DNA from: UBA2897 sp036733925
Lineage (GTDB): Bacteria; Bacillota; Negativicutes; Selenomonadales; Selenomonadaceae
Direction: 5' to 3'
NCBI GenBank assembly: GCA_036733925.1
Contig: DAIMZO010000010.1
Location: forward strand, 8,800 to 72,799
Length of the DNA stretch: 64,000 nucleotides
Under the pieces are notes generated by a model. It searched no databases and was not told the origin of the DNA. It worked only from the letters and a program-made list of their open reading frames with translations. Positions 1-7,695 of the stretch are shown piece by piece; the first letter of the stretch is position 1, and each line of letters starts with the position of its first letter. A program made the position numbers and the translations under genes.

Positions 1-50
1 ATACAATAGATCCGATATAAGCGGATGATTGTATTTCTTTTTCTTTTATT
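1..50 (+). terminator. Hairpin terminator/attenuator before the pseudopilin gene
   Basis: An inverted repeat pairs ATACAAT (1-7) with ATTGTAT (28-34) and, inside it, ATCCG with CGGAT. A T-rich tail (TTTCTTTTTCTTTT) follows directly. This is a Rho-independent terminator shape. It lies just before the pseudopilin RBS (GGAGG, 51-55), so it either ends the upstream gene or partly attenuates readthrough into the pilin operon. Its upstream gene is outside the window. Confidence 0.6.
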
Positions 51-62
51 GGAGGTAGTCGT

Positions 63-470
63 ATGAACACTCTGGATCAGAAAGGCTTTTCGTTGCTCGA
101 ATTGCTGATTGTCTGCTGCATCGTGGCCCTGCTCGCGGGGATGGCAGTGCCGAAAGTCTCGCAGATCATGGCGAGCTCTCGCTCCGCGCGCATCGCGGCC
201 GATCTCACGACGCTCGATGCCGCAATCGTCATGTATCAGACCGATAAAGGGACGAATCCAACCAAGGTGAGCGAGCTTTCCAGTTATGTATCGGATGCCG
301 AGAAACTCACGCCGCCAAAGGGAAAGTGCATGCTGCAGGATAATAAAATCATCGAAATCACAGCGGAAACCTACGACATTGCGGCTGCAAAAAGTTCGGA
401 TGGTACGTCGACGACGGAGGAGATCCGCGCACAATGTGCTGGGCATACGGCCAGGGACTTCAGTCGATGA
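63..470 (+). CDS. Type IV pilin / type II pseudopilin (GspG-like major subunit)
   Basis: This is a 135-residue prepilin with a short charged leader, the cleavage site QKG^FSLLE and a conserved Glu at mature position 5. A hydrophobic N-terminal helix (LLELLIVCCIVALLAGMAVP) follows, then a small soluble head with two cysteines near residues 89 and 124 that could form a disulfide. The protein would be cleaved and N-methylated by a prepilin peptidase, which is the very next gene (4-bp ATGA overlap). The ATG follows GGAGG by 7 nt. Its first position in the pseudopilin series suggests the major (G-type) subunit. Whether the machine is a pilus, a competence pseudopilus or a T2SS cannot be told from this gene alone. 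Confidence 0.85.
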   Translation: MNTLDQKGFSLLELLIVCCIVALLAGMAVPKVSQIMASSRSARIAADLTTLDAAIVMYQTDKGTNPTKVSELSSYVSDAEKLTPPKGKCMLQDNKIIEITAETYDIAAAKSSDGTSTTEEIRAQCAGHTARDFSR

Positions 471-937
471 GCGCTGCAATGCGGGAACTTGCATTTGGGA
501 TGCCTCTTGCGATGCTCGGCATCTGGCTCAGTGCCTTCGATATCCGGGAGGGGATACTTCCGAACCAACTCACATCTGCGTTGGGATGCATCGGTGCACT
601 GACCCTGTTTTTCCGCGGCATGGATGGGATGGACGCCGGTCTTGGCTTTCTGATCGGCGGCGGTCTGCTTTGGTTCCTGTGTGCGGTCAGCGGCGGCATG
701 GGCGGCGGCGATGTGAAGCTCGGCGCAGCACTCGGCTTGTGGCTCGGTGGGACGGGAACGCTTCTGATGCTGTTCTTTGCGTTCCTTTTTGGAGGGATAG
801 CCGCGGCGGGAATTTTGCTCTTTCATCAGGGAGGACGGAAGAGCAGGATGGCGTTCGGGCCATTCCTCTTCGTGAGCGCGTGGCTTGTGTACCTTTATGA
901 GCCGTTCATGGAGAGCCTGTTTCTTTTGGAGGAGTGA
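467..937 (+). CDS. Prepilin peptidase, A24 family, short form
   Basis: This is a membrane aspartyl protease that cleaves prepilin leaders at the cytoplasmic face. The two catalytic aspartates sit in the usual contexts: SAFDIREGILPN near residue 25, and GGGDVKLGAALG near residue 80. There are about five or six hydrophobic segments. At 156 residues it lacks the N-terminal cytoplasmic methyltransferase domain of the long GspO/PilD proteins, so it resembles the minimal A24 peptidases. I chose the ATG at 467, which overlaps the pilin stop by 4 bp, because the longer reading back to 434 adds residues from inside the pilin gene. Its position inside the pseudopilin series suggests it serves this operon. 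Confidence 0.85.
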   Translation: MSAAMRELAFGMPLAMLGIWLSAFDIREGILPNQLTSALGCIGALTLFFRGMDGMDAGLGFLIGGGLLWFLCAVSGGMGGGDVKLGAALGLWLGGTGTLLMLFFAFLFGGIAAAGILLFHQGGRKSRMAFGPFLFVSAWLVYLYEPFMESLFLLEE

Positions 938-1455
938 TGCGCGGAATGAGGAATTTCAGGCGAGATAAGCGGGGTGGGGTATTCCTGGAAATCCTACTTG
1001 TTGTGTCGCTGGCCTCCGGGCTTTTCGCGGCATCGGCGCCGTTCCTGCTGCATGCCTGGCGGGAAATGGTGCTGGAGCGGGAGGCGGAAATCCTGCTCGG
1101 CGATATCCGGTACCTCAGGGCACTTTCCCGCAATGCGGATGGGCACCCAGCCATTGGATTTGGCGAGCATGAGAGGTTGCCGAGGACATACTATCTGTAC
1201 TTGCGTGGCAAATACTATTATCTGCAGTATGGGAGTCCGGTCGATGGGCAGAGGATACTCATTCATCATTGTGCGAGCGGTGTGTCGGTGGACTCCACGG
1301 GGCAGGCCGGCCGGATTTCCTTTGAGACAAGTGGCGCTTCGACGCCGATGACGGTTCGCCTGTCCTATGCGGATGGGCAGAAAGAGGCACGCTGCGTCGT
1401 GATCACGATGGACGGCCGCTGCCGTGTGAGAGGAGCGGCCGGCGATGGCTCATAG
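937..1455 (+). CDS. Minor pseudopilin, GspH/ComGD-like
   Basis: The protein (172 residues) begins with a basic leader and a class III signal (KRG^GVFLEILLV) that keeps Glu at mature position 5. A hydrophobic helix and a beta-rich globular part follow. It matches minor pseudopilins of the H type in position and size, but sequence similarity cannot be tested here. The start is uncertain: GTG 934, ATG 937 and ATG 946 are all in frame behind GGAGGA (928-933). I list 937, although 946 has a more relaxed spacing. The gene overlaps the peptidase stop and the next gene by 11 bp, so translation is probably coupled. Confidence 0.72.
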   Translation: MRGMRNFRRDKRGGVFLEILLVVSLASGLFAASAPFLLHAWREMVLEREAEILLGDIRYLRALSRNADGHPAIGFGEHERLPRTYYLYLRGKYYYLQYGSPVDGQRILIHHCASGVSVDSTGQAGRISFETSGASTPMTVRLSYADGQKEARCVVITMDGRCRVRGAAGDGS

Positions 1456-1870
1456 AACGGATGAACGCGGCTTTCTGCTGCTGGAGGCCGTACTGGCCGG
1501 AGTTTCCCTGATCGTATTGGTCCTGGCCCTGCGCCTTTATCCGCAAGCCGTGCAGCGCGATGCCTGGGAGAGCTGCCGGGCAAGGGCTATTTTTCTCGCG
1601 CGCGGACAGATGGAAGGGCTGCGCTGGCAGAGTGCCAAGGGGGAGATCTGCCCGGGGACGGTACCATGGCTCGGCTTTGCGGAAGACCTGGAAGCAGCAT
1701 CGGGAGTGGCCGGCCCGGATGGATCCTGCCGCTTTACTGTCCAGACGGATGTTGGAGAAATGGACAGTGGAGACAGCATGTATCCGGTGACAATCACTGT
1801 GCGTTGGCAGGGCAGCAGCGTGAAGGAGGGTGAACTGCGCTTTGAAGGGCGTGTCGAAAATGTGGAGTAG
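1445..1870 (+). CDS. Minor pseudopilin, GspI/PilV-like
   Basis: A 141-residue prepilin with leader MAHRTDERG^FLLLEA, Glu at mature position 5, a hydrophobic helix to about residue 35 (VSLIVLVLALRLYP) and a short beta-rich head. It follows the H-like gene with an 11-bp overlap and runs 11 bp into the next gene. Type assignment as I-like rests on order (third pseudopilin) and on its small size. Expected to be processed by the peptidase at 467-937 and to join the pseudopilus tip. Confidence 0.7.
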   Translation: MAHRTDERGFLLLEAVLAGVSLIVLVLALRLYPQAVQRDAWESCRARAIFLARGQMEGLRWQSAKGEICPGTVPWLGFAEDLEAASGVAGPDGSCRFTVQTDVGEMDSGDSMYPVTITVRWQGSSVKEGELRFEGRVENVE

Positions 1871-2462
1871 GAAGGAAAAGGAGCGTGAAAGCGGATTCGT
1901 GCTGCTCGAGACACTGCTCAGTGTCCCGATGACAGCAATCCTTCTTACCGCTCTTTGTACTGCCGGGCTTTTTGGGCTGCGTTCCTACGCCTTGATTCTT
2001 TCGGATATGGAGCTGCATGAGGAGATGAATAATGCCATGCAGCGCGTCGTGGAGGATATGGAGAGCGCGGGAGATATCCGGATTGTGGACAGGGGCAATC
2101 ATAACAGCTTCATCAAGATGCGCCCTTGGATCGACTATCTGGAGATGGGCTACGAAGTCTCGTATTGGAGACGGGTAGAAATCGCAGGCCCTCACGGGCA
2201 ATATGGAAAACTCGTGCGGAACCGATCCTCCGATCCGCTGACCGGAAATCATGTGCTGGCTGGTGTCTCCATCGATCATTTCTGGTGCGAGGAAGTTCCG
2301 GCAAGGAATAATCTGGCTCGTGCAGAGGATGATGCAGACCGGACGGGCAGCAGCGGCCTGCAAGATGCTTTTTACCGCCTCGAGTTCATCGGGCATAGCG
2401 AGCTCAGCCAGCACAGGTATCGGATCTGTACGATGGTTCATATTCGAAAGAGGGGAAGCTGA
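1860..2462 (+). CDS. Minor pseudopilin, GspJ/PilW-like
   Basis: A 200-residue prepilin with signal ESG^FVLLETLLS (Glu +5), a hydrophobic helix, and a larger head domain containing a central stretch of mixed charge. The size increase over its two upstream neighbours fits the J position of pseudopilin operons. I prefer ATG 1860 to the upstream ATG at 1830, since the latter would place ten extra residues before the leader and overlap the upstream gene by 41 bp. The stop overlaps the next ATG (TGATG at 2460-2464). Confidence 0.7.
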   Translation: MWSRKEKERESGFVLLETLLSVPMTAILLTALCTAGLFGLRSYALILSDMELHEEMNNAMQRVVEDMESAGDIRIVDRGNHNSFIKMRPWIDYLEMGYEVSYWRRVEIAGPHGQYGKLVRNRSSDPLTGNHVLAGVSIDHFWCEEVPARNNLARAEDDADRTGSSGLQDAFYRLEFIGHSELSQHRYRICTMVHIRKRGS

Positions 2463-2950
2463 TGAAAGGAAAAGATCTGCAATCTGATGAGTCCGGGTTC
2501 CTGAGCCTGCTGGCCTGCTTTTTCGTGGCAGTTGTTCTGCTGCTCGGCGGCGGACTCGTTTATTTTGCTGCCCGCGAGGGGAGTGAGAATCTGGAGTATC
2601 AGCGGGAAACGCAGCTGGATTGGCTGCTGGAGGGCGCAATGCTTCATGCCGGCGGCCAGCTGCAACACGAAGAAGTAGAGGGCCGGACTTCCAACGATGG
2701 TTCGGAAAAAGAGAATCGGCTGCTGCATGAGGAGGAAAAGGCGGGATATGGCCGACCGCTCCATATCCGGATTTACGGGCGGGAAAAGGATGGCTGCCTG
2801 ATCCTGATGGGGAGCGTGGATTCGCTGCTGCCGTCCAGGCGCCTGAACCCCGGCCGGCGCCGTGTCAAGAAAATGCTTTGGCAGAAAAGAACGGGAACGG
2901 AGCATGAGAAAGTGGAGAAAACCTATGTCGATTATAGAAGGCTGCAATAG
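2462..2950 (+). CDS. PilX/GspK-like minor pseudopilin lacking Glu5
   Basis: This 162-residue protein has a prepilin-like leader (DESG^FLSLLACFF) and a strong hydrophobic helix, but mature position 5 is Leu rather than Glu. Loss of Glu5 is known for the K-type tip pseudopilins (GspK/PilX), and this gene sits in the K position. It is much shorter than a typical GspK (about 300 residues), so the large alpha-domain is missing and PilX-like is a better label. Its end overlaps the next gene by 26 bp. Function at the pseudopilus tip is inferred only. Confidence 0.6.
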   Translation: MKGKDLQSDESGFLSLLACFFVAVVLLLGGGLVYFAAREGSENLEYQRETQLDWLLEGAMLHAGGQLQHEEVEGRTSNDGSEKENRLLHEEEKAGYGRPLHIRIYGREKDGCLILMGSVDSLLPSRRLNPGRRRVKKMLWQKRTGTEHEKVEKTYVDYRRLQ

Positions 2951-4091
2951 ACGGCTGCAGAAGCTGCCGGACTTTTTCCGCGCGCGCGGAGAAGCGGTCG
3001 GTCTCTCGTGGGATGAGGCGTCTATTTGCTTTTCCTTCACGGAAGGGGAGGAAAAGGTGGATTGGAAGCCGGAGCAAAGCCTGGCGGAGAATCCAGATCT
3101 GTTCTTCCAGGAACTTGCAGAGCAGGTGGAGCGGTATGCCGGGATGCATGGCAGCTCTCTTGAGACCCTGTATCTTGATGCCCCGGAGGAGCTGGCGCAT
3201 AGCTATATGTCGCGTCTGCCGGCCATGCCGCCAGAGGAATTGCGGGAGGCATGTTATTGGGAGCTCGCGCATTGCCTCGGTGAGGAAGGCGAGGGCATCG
3301 AGGACTATGAGACCGGCAGCCTTTTGATAGAGCCGGACGAGCGAATGGAAACAGAGGGGGATGAGCAGCAGCATCCGGTGACAGAGGAAAACGAGGAGGG
3401 AGAGCTCTGCTGGCTGGCCGCTCTGCCGAAAACGCTGACCGCTGCCTGCCGCCGCGCCTTTGCGCAGGCAGGGCTCCCAGCCCCTTATTTTGTTCTGAAG
3501 AAGCAGGGTGCGGACTCTTTCTCGGATGGCCTGTTCATCGGCGGTCAGCCGGTGGAAGAGAGCTGGGATTACCGTCGCATCGGGGCGGCCATCACGCTGC
3601 TCACACTGCTCTTGTTGACTTTCCTGACGGGCTTTGACCTATACCGCACGGCGGCTCTGTCGACACGCGCATCCGTGGAGGAACAGAAGCTCGCCTCGTA
3701 TCGGCAAGAGTCAAAGGAAATGGATATCCGCGAGCGGATCCAGGCGCAGATCCAGGCGAAACAGCAGAGGCTCACGAAACTTTCCGATGGCGCTCTGCCT
3801 TGGTACAGCGTGCTCGTTCATTTCGGCGCGATCTTGCCGGAAGGTGTTGCGCTTGAGAGCCTGAGCCTCAGCCAGAAGGATGGGCTGATCGTAGAGGGCC
3901 AGGCCGTCAGCTACGATGCGCTGGCTGGATTTCTGCAGGGGCTGGAGCGGGATGACGGATTTTTCCGGCAGAAACCGGTGCTCGAGCAGTCGGATCTTGC
4001 TGGGCAGGATAGCGGACAGATCGTGCATTTCCGGCTGTCGATGGGAGGGAAAGAGAAGCAACATGAACAGGATCAGCGGGATGGTCTTTAA
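2925..4091 (+). CDS. PilM/PilN-type fusion (GspL-like) inner-membrane assembly protein
   Basis: The 388-residue product has a cytoplasmic N-terminal part of about 215 residues, one membrane helix near residues 218-240 (GAAITLLTLLLLTFLTGFDL), a short coiled coil and a periplasmic PilN-like ferredoxin-fold domain. The cytoplasmic part has PilM-like traits: a first-strand GLSWDEASICFSF and ELREACYWELAHCL, which resembles the PilM ELREAIRWE region. It is too short for a full actin-like ATPase and I see no nucleotide-binding loops. The arrangement matches GspL of type II systems. ATG 2925 is preceded by GGAG (2914-2917) at good spacing; the upstream in-frame starts (2862, 2904) are poor. It probably pairs with the PilO-like protein encoded next (29-bp overlap). 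Confidence 0.65.
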   Translation: MSIIEGCNRRLQKLPDFFRARGEAVGLSWDEASICFSFTEGEEKVDWKPEQSLAENPDLFFQELAEQVERYAGMHGSSLETLYLDAPEELAHSYMSRLPAMPPEELREACYWELAHCLGEEGEGIEDYETGSLLIEPDERMETEGDEQQHPVTEENEEGELCWLAALPKTLTAACRRAFAQAGLPAPYFVLKKQGADSFSDGLFIGGQPVEESWDYRRIGAAITLLTLLLLTFLTGFDLYRTAALSTRASVEEQKLASYRQESKEMDIRERIQAQIQAKQQRLTKLSDGALPWYSVLVHFGAILPEGVALESLSLSQKDGLIVEGQAVSYDALAGFLQGLERDDGFFRQKPVLEQSDLAGQDSGQIVHFRLSMGGKEKQHEQDQRDGL

Positions 4092-4659
4092 GGGCTTCGG
4101 CAAAGGGCGGTGGGCGCTGATGACTTTTGCTGCGCTCAGCGTGCTGCTTGGTCTGCTCTGGTTCTTCTTCGTGCATCGCCCTCTGATGGGGATGCAGGCG
4201 GAAGCTGTCGCGAAGCGGCAGGACATCCATGAGAAAATCGTGCGCATCGAGAACTATAAGAACGCACATCTCGACATGAAGGCCTACGATACGGAACTGC
4301 GGGACAAACAGAAAGCGGTGGATACGGCGCTGCCGGATCATCTGTCGGACGCGGAATACCTGATGGATGTCCAGCGTTCCGCGCTGTCGCACGGAATCCG
4401 GCTGACGAAAGTCGTTCCGGGAAAGAAGGCGCAAGCAGACGGCATCGTGAAGATGCCGGTGCAGATTGAAGGGCAGACGGATTATTTCTCCTTGCTTGAC
4501 TTCCTGCGAGAAAGGCAGGAGCAGGGCCGGTTCCTGTCGTTCGACCGGACGAAGGTGCAGGCGAAAGATGGCGTACTGCTCGTATCCATGCGGGTTTTCC
4601 TCTATACGATGCCGGAGACGAAGAACGGGACGGATGAAAAGGATGGAGATGATGAATGA
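4063..4659 (+). CDS. PilO/GspM-like inner-membrane assembly protein
   Basis: A 198-residue bitopic protein: short basic N-terminus, one membrane helix near residues 19-40 (MTFAALSVLLGLLWFFFVHR), a coiled-coil segment (about 45-90) and a periplasmic ferredoxin-like domain. This is the PilO/GspM architecture, and the gene follows directly after the PilM/PilN fusion, its expected heterodimer partner. ATG 4063 was chosen; the reading frame is open further upstream but that part lies inside the preceding gene. It is the last gene of the pilus operon in this window. PilP and the secretin PilQ/GspD are not encoded downstream. Confidence 0.7.
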   Translation: MNRISGMVFKGFGKGRWALMTFAALSVLLGLLWFFFVHRPLMGMQAEAVAKRQDIHEKIVRIENYKNAHLDMKAYDTELRDKQKAVDTALPDHLSDAEYLMDVQRSALSHGIRLTKVVPGKKAQADGIVKMPVQIEGQTDYFSLLDFLRERQEQGRFLSFDRTKVQAKDGVLLVSMRVFLYTMPETKNGTDEKDGDDE

Positions 4660-4696
4660 ACATTTCGGGAGGACTTGATTTATCAGATGGGATAGC

Positions 4697-4712
4697 ATAA
4701 ACTATAGTTTAT
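4697..4712. promoter_or_regulatory. 16-bp perfect palindrome upstream of aroC
   Basis: ATAAACTATAGTTTAT reads the same on both strands. It lies 31 bp upstream of the aroC ATG in the short AT-rich gap between the pilus and shikimate operons. A further half copy (AGTAAACTA, 4722-4730) follows. The site could be an operator or a promoter -10 region (TTGATT at 4675-4680, then TAAACT after 17 bp). An 11-bp identical core (ATAAACTATAG) recurs at 19354-19364 before another gene. Confidence 0.4.
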
Positions 4713-4743
4713 ACGAAAAGTAGTAAACTATGGGGTGGAAACT

Positions 4744-5922
4744 ATGACCATGCTGCGTTTTATGACGGCGGGGGAGTCGCACGGCCCGTGCCTCACCGCC
4801 ATTCTGGAAGGGCTGCCGGCCGGACTGAAGCTCGATGAGGCGGCGCTGAACCGCGACCTCGCGCGGCGGCAGGAAGGCTATGGCCGCGGCGGCCGCATGA
4901 AGATCGAGAAGGATAAGGTCCGGGTCGTTTCGGGCGTGCGCTTCGGCGAGACGCTCGGCGGGCCGATTACCTTGCAGGTCATCAACAAGGATTTCGCGAA
5001 CTGGGGCGGCCGCATGGCAGCGTTCGGGGAGCCGGAGGGCGAGAAGGTCACGGCTGCACGCCCGGGGCACGCGGATCTGACCGGCGTATGGAAATACGGC
5101 CGGGCGGATGTCCGCGATATCCTCGAGCGCTCGAGCGCGCGGGAAACGACCATGCGCGTCGCCGTCGGCGCGGTCTGCAAGGAATTCCTGCGCGCGCTCG
5201 GCGTTGAAGTGGTCTCTGAGGTCACGGAGATCGGCGGCGTCCGCGTTGATGCCGCGAAGATCGACCGCTCGAAGATCGGGCAGGATGTTGGTTCGGAGCT
5301 CAACTGCTATGATGCAGACGCGGAGCAGCGCATGAAGGCGCGCATCGATGAGGCGAAGGCGGCCGGGGACACGCTCGGCGGCACGTTCGAGGTCATCGCG
5401 CGCGGCCTGCCGGCGGGGCTCGGCAGCCATATCCAATGGGATCGCCGCCTCGACGCGCGGCTTGCCGGCGCGATAATGTCAATTCAGGCCATCAAGGGCG
5501 TCGAGATCGGTGCGGGCTTCGATGTCGCGCATCTCCCGGGCAGCCAGATCCACGATGAGGTATTCGTTGGCGCAGACGGGCTTCCCGAGCGCCGGACGAA
5601 CCGCGCGGGCGGCCTCGAGGGCGGTATGTCGAACGGGGAGGAAATCGTCATCCGCGCGGCGATGAAGCCAATCCCGACGCTCATGAAGCCTCTGCATTCC
5701 GTGGATGTCGCGACACATGAGGCCGTGCTCGCCTGCAAGGAGCGCAGCGATACCTGCGCGGTGTCGGCGGCATCGGTCGTCGGTGAGGCGATGACCGCGT
5801 TCGCGCTCGCGCAGGCATTCTGCGAGAAGTTCGGTTCTGACGCGATGGCGGATCTGCGCGAGGCCGTACGGGCTTATCGAGCGCGGATCGTGCGTGAGTG
5901 GAAGGAGGCCCCGCATGCGTAA
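4744..5922 (+). CDS. aroC: Chorismate synthase
   Basis: Converts 5-enolpyruvylshikimate-3-phosphate to chorismate using reduced FMN; last step of the shikimate pathway, cytosolic. The 392-residue protein has the family signatures GESHGPCLTAILEGLPAGL near the N-terminus, GRGGRMKIEKD, ERSSARETTMRVAVGAV and GGLEGGMSNGEEIVIRAA, so it appears full length and intact. ATG 4744 lies 5 nt after GGGGTGG; the in-frame GTG at 4735 would be inside that RBS. It starts a tight three-gene run with aroK and aroB (overlaps of 8 bp each), so the three are almost certainly one transcript. Confidence 0.97.
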   Translation: MTMLRFMTAGESHGPCLTAILEGLPAGLKLDEAALNRDLARRQEGYGRGGRMKIEKDKVRVVSGVRFGETLGGPITLQVINKDFANWGGRMAAFGEPEGEKVTAARPGHADLTGVWKYGRADVRDILERSSARETTMRVAVGAVCKEFLRALGVEVVSEVTEIGGVRVDAAKIDRSKIGQDVGSELNCYDADAEQRMKARIDEAKAAGDTLGGTFEVIARGLPAGLGSHIQWDRRLDARLAGAIMSIQAIKGVEIGAGFDVAHLPGSQIHDEVFVGADGLPERRTNRAGGLEGGMSNGEEIVIRAAMKPIPTLMKPLHSVDVATHEAVLACKERSDTCAVSAASVVGEAMTAFALAQAFCEKFGSDAMADLREAVRAYRARIVREWKEAPHA

Positions 5923-6445
5923 CGTCGTTCTGATCGGCTTCATGGGGACGGGGAAGACGAGCATCGGGAAAATGCTCGCGACGCGGCTCGGCTTTTCCTT
6001 TGTCGACCTCGACCAGTATATCGAGCAGAAAGAAGAACGCTCGATTCCCTCTATCTTTCAGGAGCAAGGGGAAGCGGCGTTCCGCGCGATGGAGCACGAG
6101 GCCGTGCTCGAGAATGCGAAGCGCCGGAATACGGTGATTGCGACGGGCGGCGGCACGGTGAAGGATGCTTCGAATATGGAAGCTCTGCATGAGACCGGCG
6201 CCATCGTCTGCCTGAAGGCGGATGTTGACACAATCCTCGAGCGTACAGCCCGCGAAGGGGAACGTCCCGTGCTCGACAAGGAGGATCAGGGCGACCGCCG
6301 GAAGGCCATCGAAAAGCTGCTCGAGGAGCGGAAAGACCTTTATACCGTGGCGGATTTCTCCGTGAATACCGCGGAACTCTCCCCCCTCCAGGTCGTCGAT
6401 ACAATCGCGCAGCAGCTGAAACGTCGAGGTGTTTTACATGGGTGA
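5915..6445 (+). CDS. aroK: Shikimate kinase
   Basis: Phosphorylates shikimate at the 3-OH with ATP. The 176-residue protein shows a Walker A loop (GFMGTGKTSIGK), the shikimate-binding DLDQYIE, a central GGGTV loop and the lid region around ERPVLDKED. Length is typical. The ATG at 5915 follows GGAGG and overlaps the aroC stop by 8 bp; the alternative upstream start at 5894 would be deep inside aroC. Followed by aroB with an 8-bp overlap. Confidence 0.96.
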   Translation: MRNVVLIGFMGTGKTSIGKMLATRLGFSFVDLDQYIEQKEERSIPSIFQEQGEAAFRAMEHEAVLENAKRRNTVIATGGGTVKDASNMEALHETGAIVCLKADVDTILERTAREGERPVLDKEDQGDRRKAIEKLLEERKDLYTVADFSVNTAELSPLQVVDTIAQQLKRRGVLHG

Positions 6446-7538
6446 AGAAATACGGACGGTTCCCGTGGAACTCGGGCCGGAAAGCTATACTATATATATT
6501 GGTATGGATCTGCAGGAAACGGTTCTTTCCGCTCTGCGGCAGAAGGAGTACTCAAAAAAGACCCTGCTCGTGACGGACAGCAATGTCGGTCCGATATACG
6601 GGTCGAAGGTGCGCTCCGTCCTGGGGAAGGCAGGGCTTGAGGTCGACCTCTATGAGGTTCCGGCCGGCGAACACACGAAGAATCTCGCGGAGGCCGAGAA
6701 GCTCTATACGCGCTGCATCGAGCTCGGGCTCGACCGCAAGTCTCCGATTTTCGCGCTCGGCGGCGGTGTCGTCGGTGATCTCACCGGTTTCGTCGCGGCA
6801 ACCTATATGCGCGGCGTGCCTTTTGTGCAGCTGCCGACCAGCCTGCTCGCGATGGTCGATTCCAGCGTCGGCGGGAAGGTCGCGGTCAACCACGCGCTCG
6901 GCAAGAACCTGATTGGGGCATTCTATCAGCCGGACGCGGTATTCATGGATCTGTCGATGCTCGAGAGCCTGCCAAAACGGGAAATCTGCACGGGGCTCGG
7001 GGAGATTGTCAAGTACGGCATGATCTATGATGCGGATTTCTTCGCGTTCCTCGAGCAGCATGCGGAGGAAGTCCTGCGCCTCGACCATGAGCCGACGCGG
7101 CACATGATTGCGCGGTCGTGCGAGATCAAGGCAGAGGTCGTGAGCCAGGACGAGAAGGAAGCGGGGCTCCGGCGTATCCTGAACTTCGGGCATACGATGG
7201 GGCACGCTATCGAGAAGGAAACAGGCTATATCCGCTACAATCACGGCGAGGCCGTTGCCATCGGCATGGCGGGCGCCGCGGATATCAGCGTGCAGATGAG
7301 GCTCCTGAACGCGGCGGATGCCCGGCGCATCGACGCGCTGATTGAGGCCATGCACCTGCCGCTCTATGCGGACGGGTGCACGGTGAATGCGATGTACGCG
7401 GATATCTTCCACGATAAGAAGACCATCGGAGGCAAGGTCAACTGGGTATTGCTCGACCGCATCGGCCATGCCTTGTGCCGGAATGACGTACCGGAATCCG
7501 TCGTGCGCGGGGCCATGAAGGCGCGGATCCAACACTGA
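6438..7538 (+). CDS. aroB: 3-dehydroquinate synthase
   Basis: NAD- and metal-dependent cyclisation of DAHP to 3-dehydroquinate, the second shikimate step. In 366 residues it shows the NAD-binding GGGVVGDLTGFVAATY, the phosphate/substrate stretch PTSLLAMVDSSVGGK, KNLIGAFYQP, and the metal-binding histidine segments NFGHTMGHAIE and YNHGEAVAIGM. ATG 6438 has GAGG 8 nt upstream; the GTG at 6429 is in frame but is part of that RBS. Last gene of aroCKB. No strong terminator is visible before the next promoter. Confidence 0.96.
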   Translation: MGEEIRTVPVELGPESYTIYIGMDLQETVLSALRQKEYSKKTLLVTDSNVGPIYGSKVRSVLGKAGLEVDLYEVPAGEHTKNLAEAEKLYTRCIELGLDRKSPIFALGGGVVGDLTGFVAATYMRGVPFVQLPTSLLAMVDSSVGGKVAVNHALGKNLIGAFYQPDAVFMDLSMLESLPKREICTGLGEIVKYGMIYDADFFAFLEQHAEEVLRLDHEPTRHMIARSCEIKAEVVSQDEKEAGLRRILNFGHTMGHAIEKETGYIRYNHGEAVAIGMAGAADISVQMRLLNAADARRIDALIEAMHLPLYADGCTVNAMYADIFHDKKTIGGKVNWVLLDRIGHALCRNDVPESVVRGAMKARIQH

Positions 7539-7592
7539 CGCGCGTTCTTGCCAAGTCCTTTCGGACTCTTCTATAAAAATACAGATTATCCT

Positions 7593-7620
7593 TTTGCAGA
7601 GGACGGGTTTGTGCTATAAT
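7593..7620 (+). promoter_or_regulatory. Promoter of the amino-acid permease
   Basis: TTTGCA (7593-7598) and TATAAT (7615-7620) are 16 bp apart, and TG at 7612-7613 (TGCTATAAT) gives an extended -10. It lies about 75 bp before the permease start. The same TGCTATAAT string precedes the DUF512 gene. Confidence 0.65.
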
Positions 7621-7695
7621 GATGTCATGTTGTATTCTTTACATGACTTTGCTCGAAGTTTTGTATAGAAGAAAAGAAAGAACAGGAGTTGGTGC

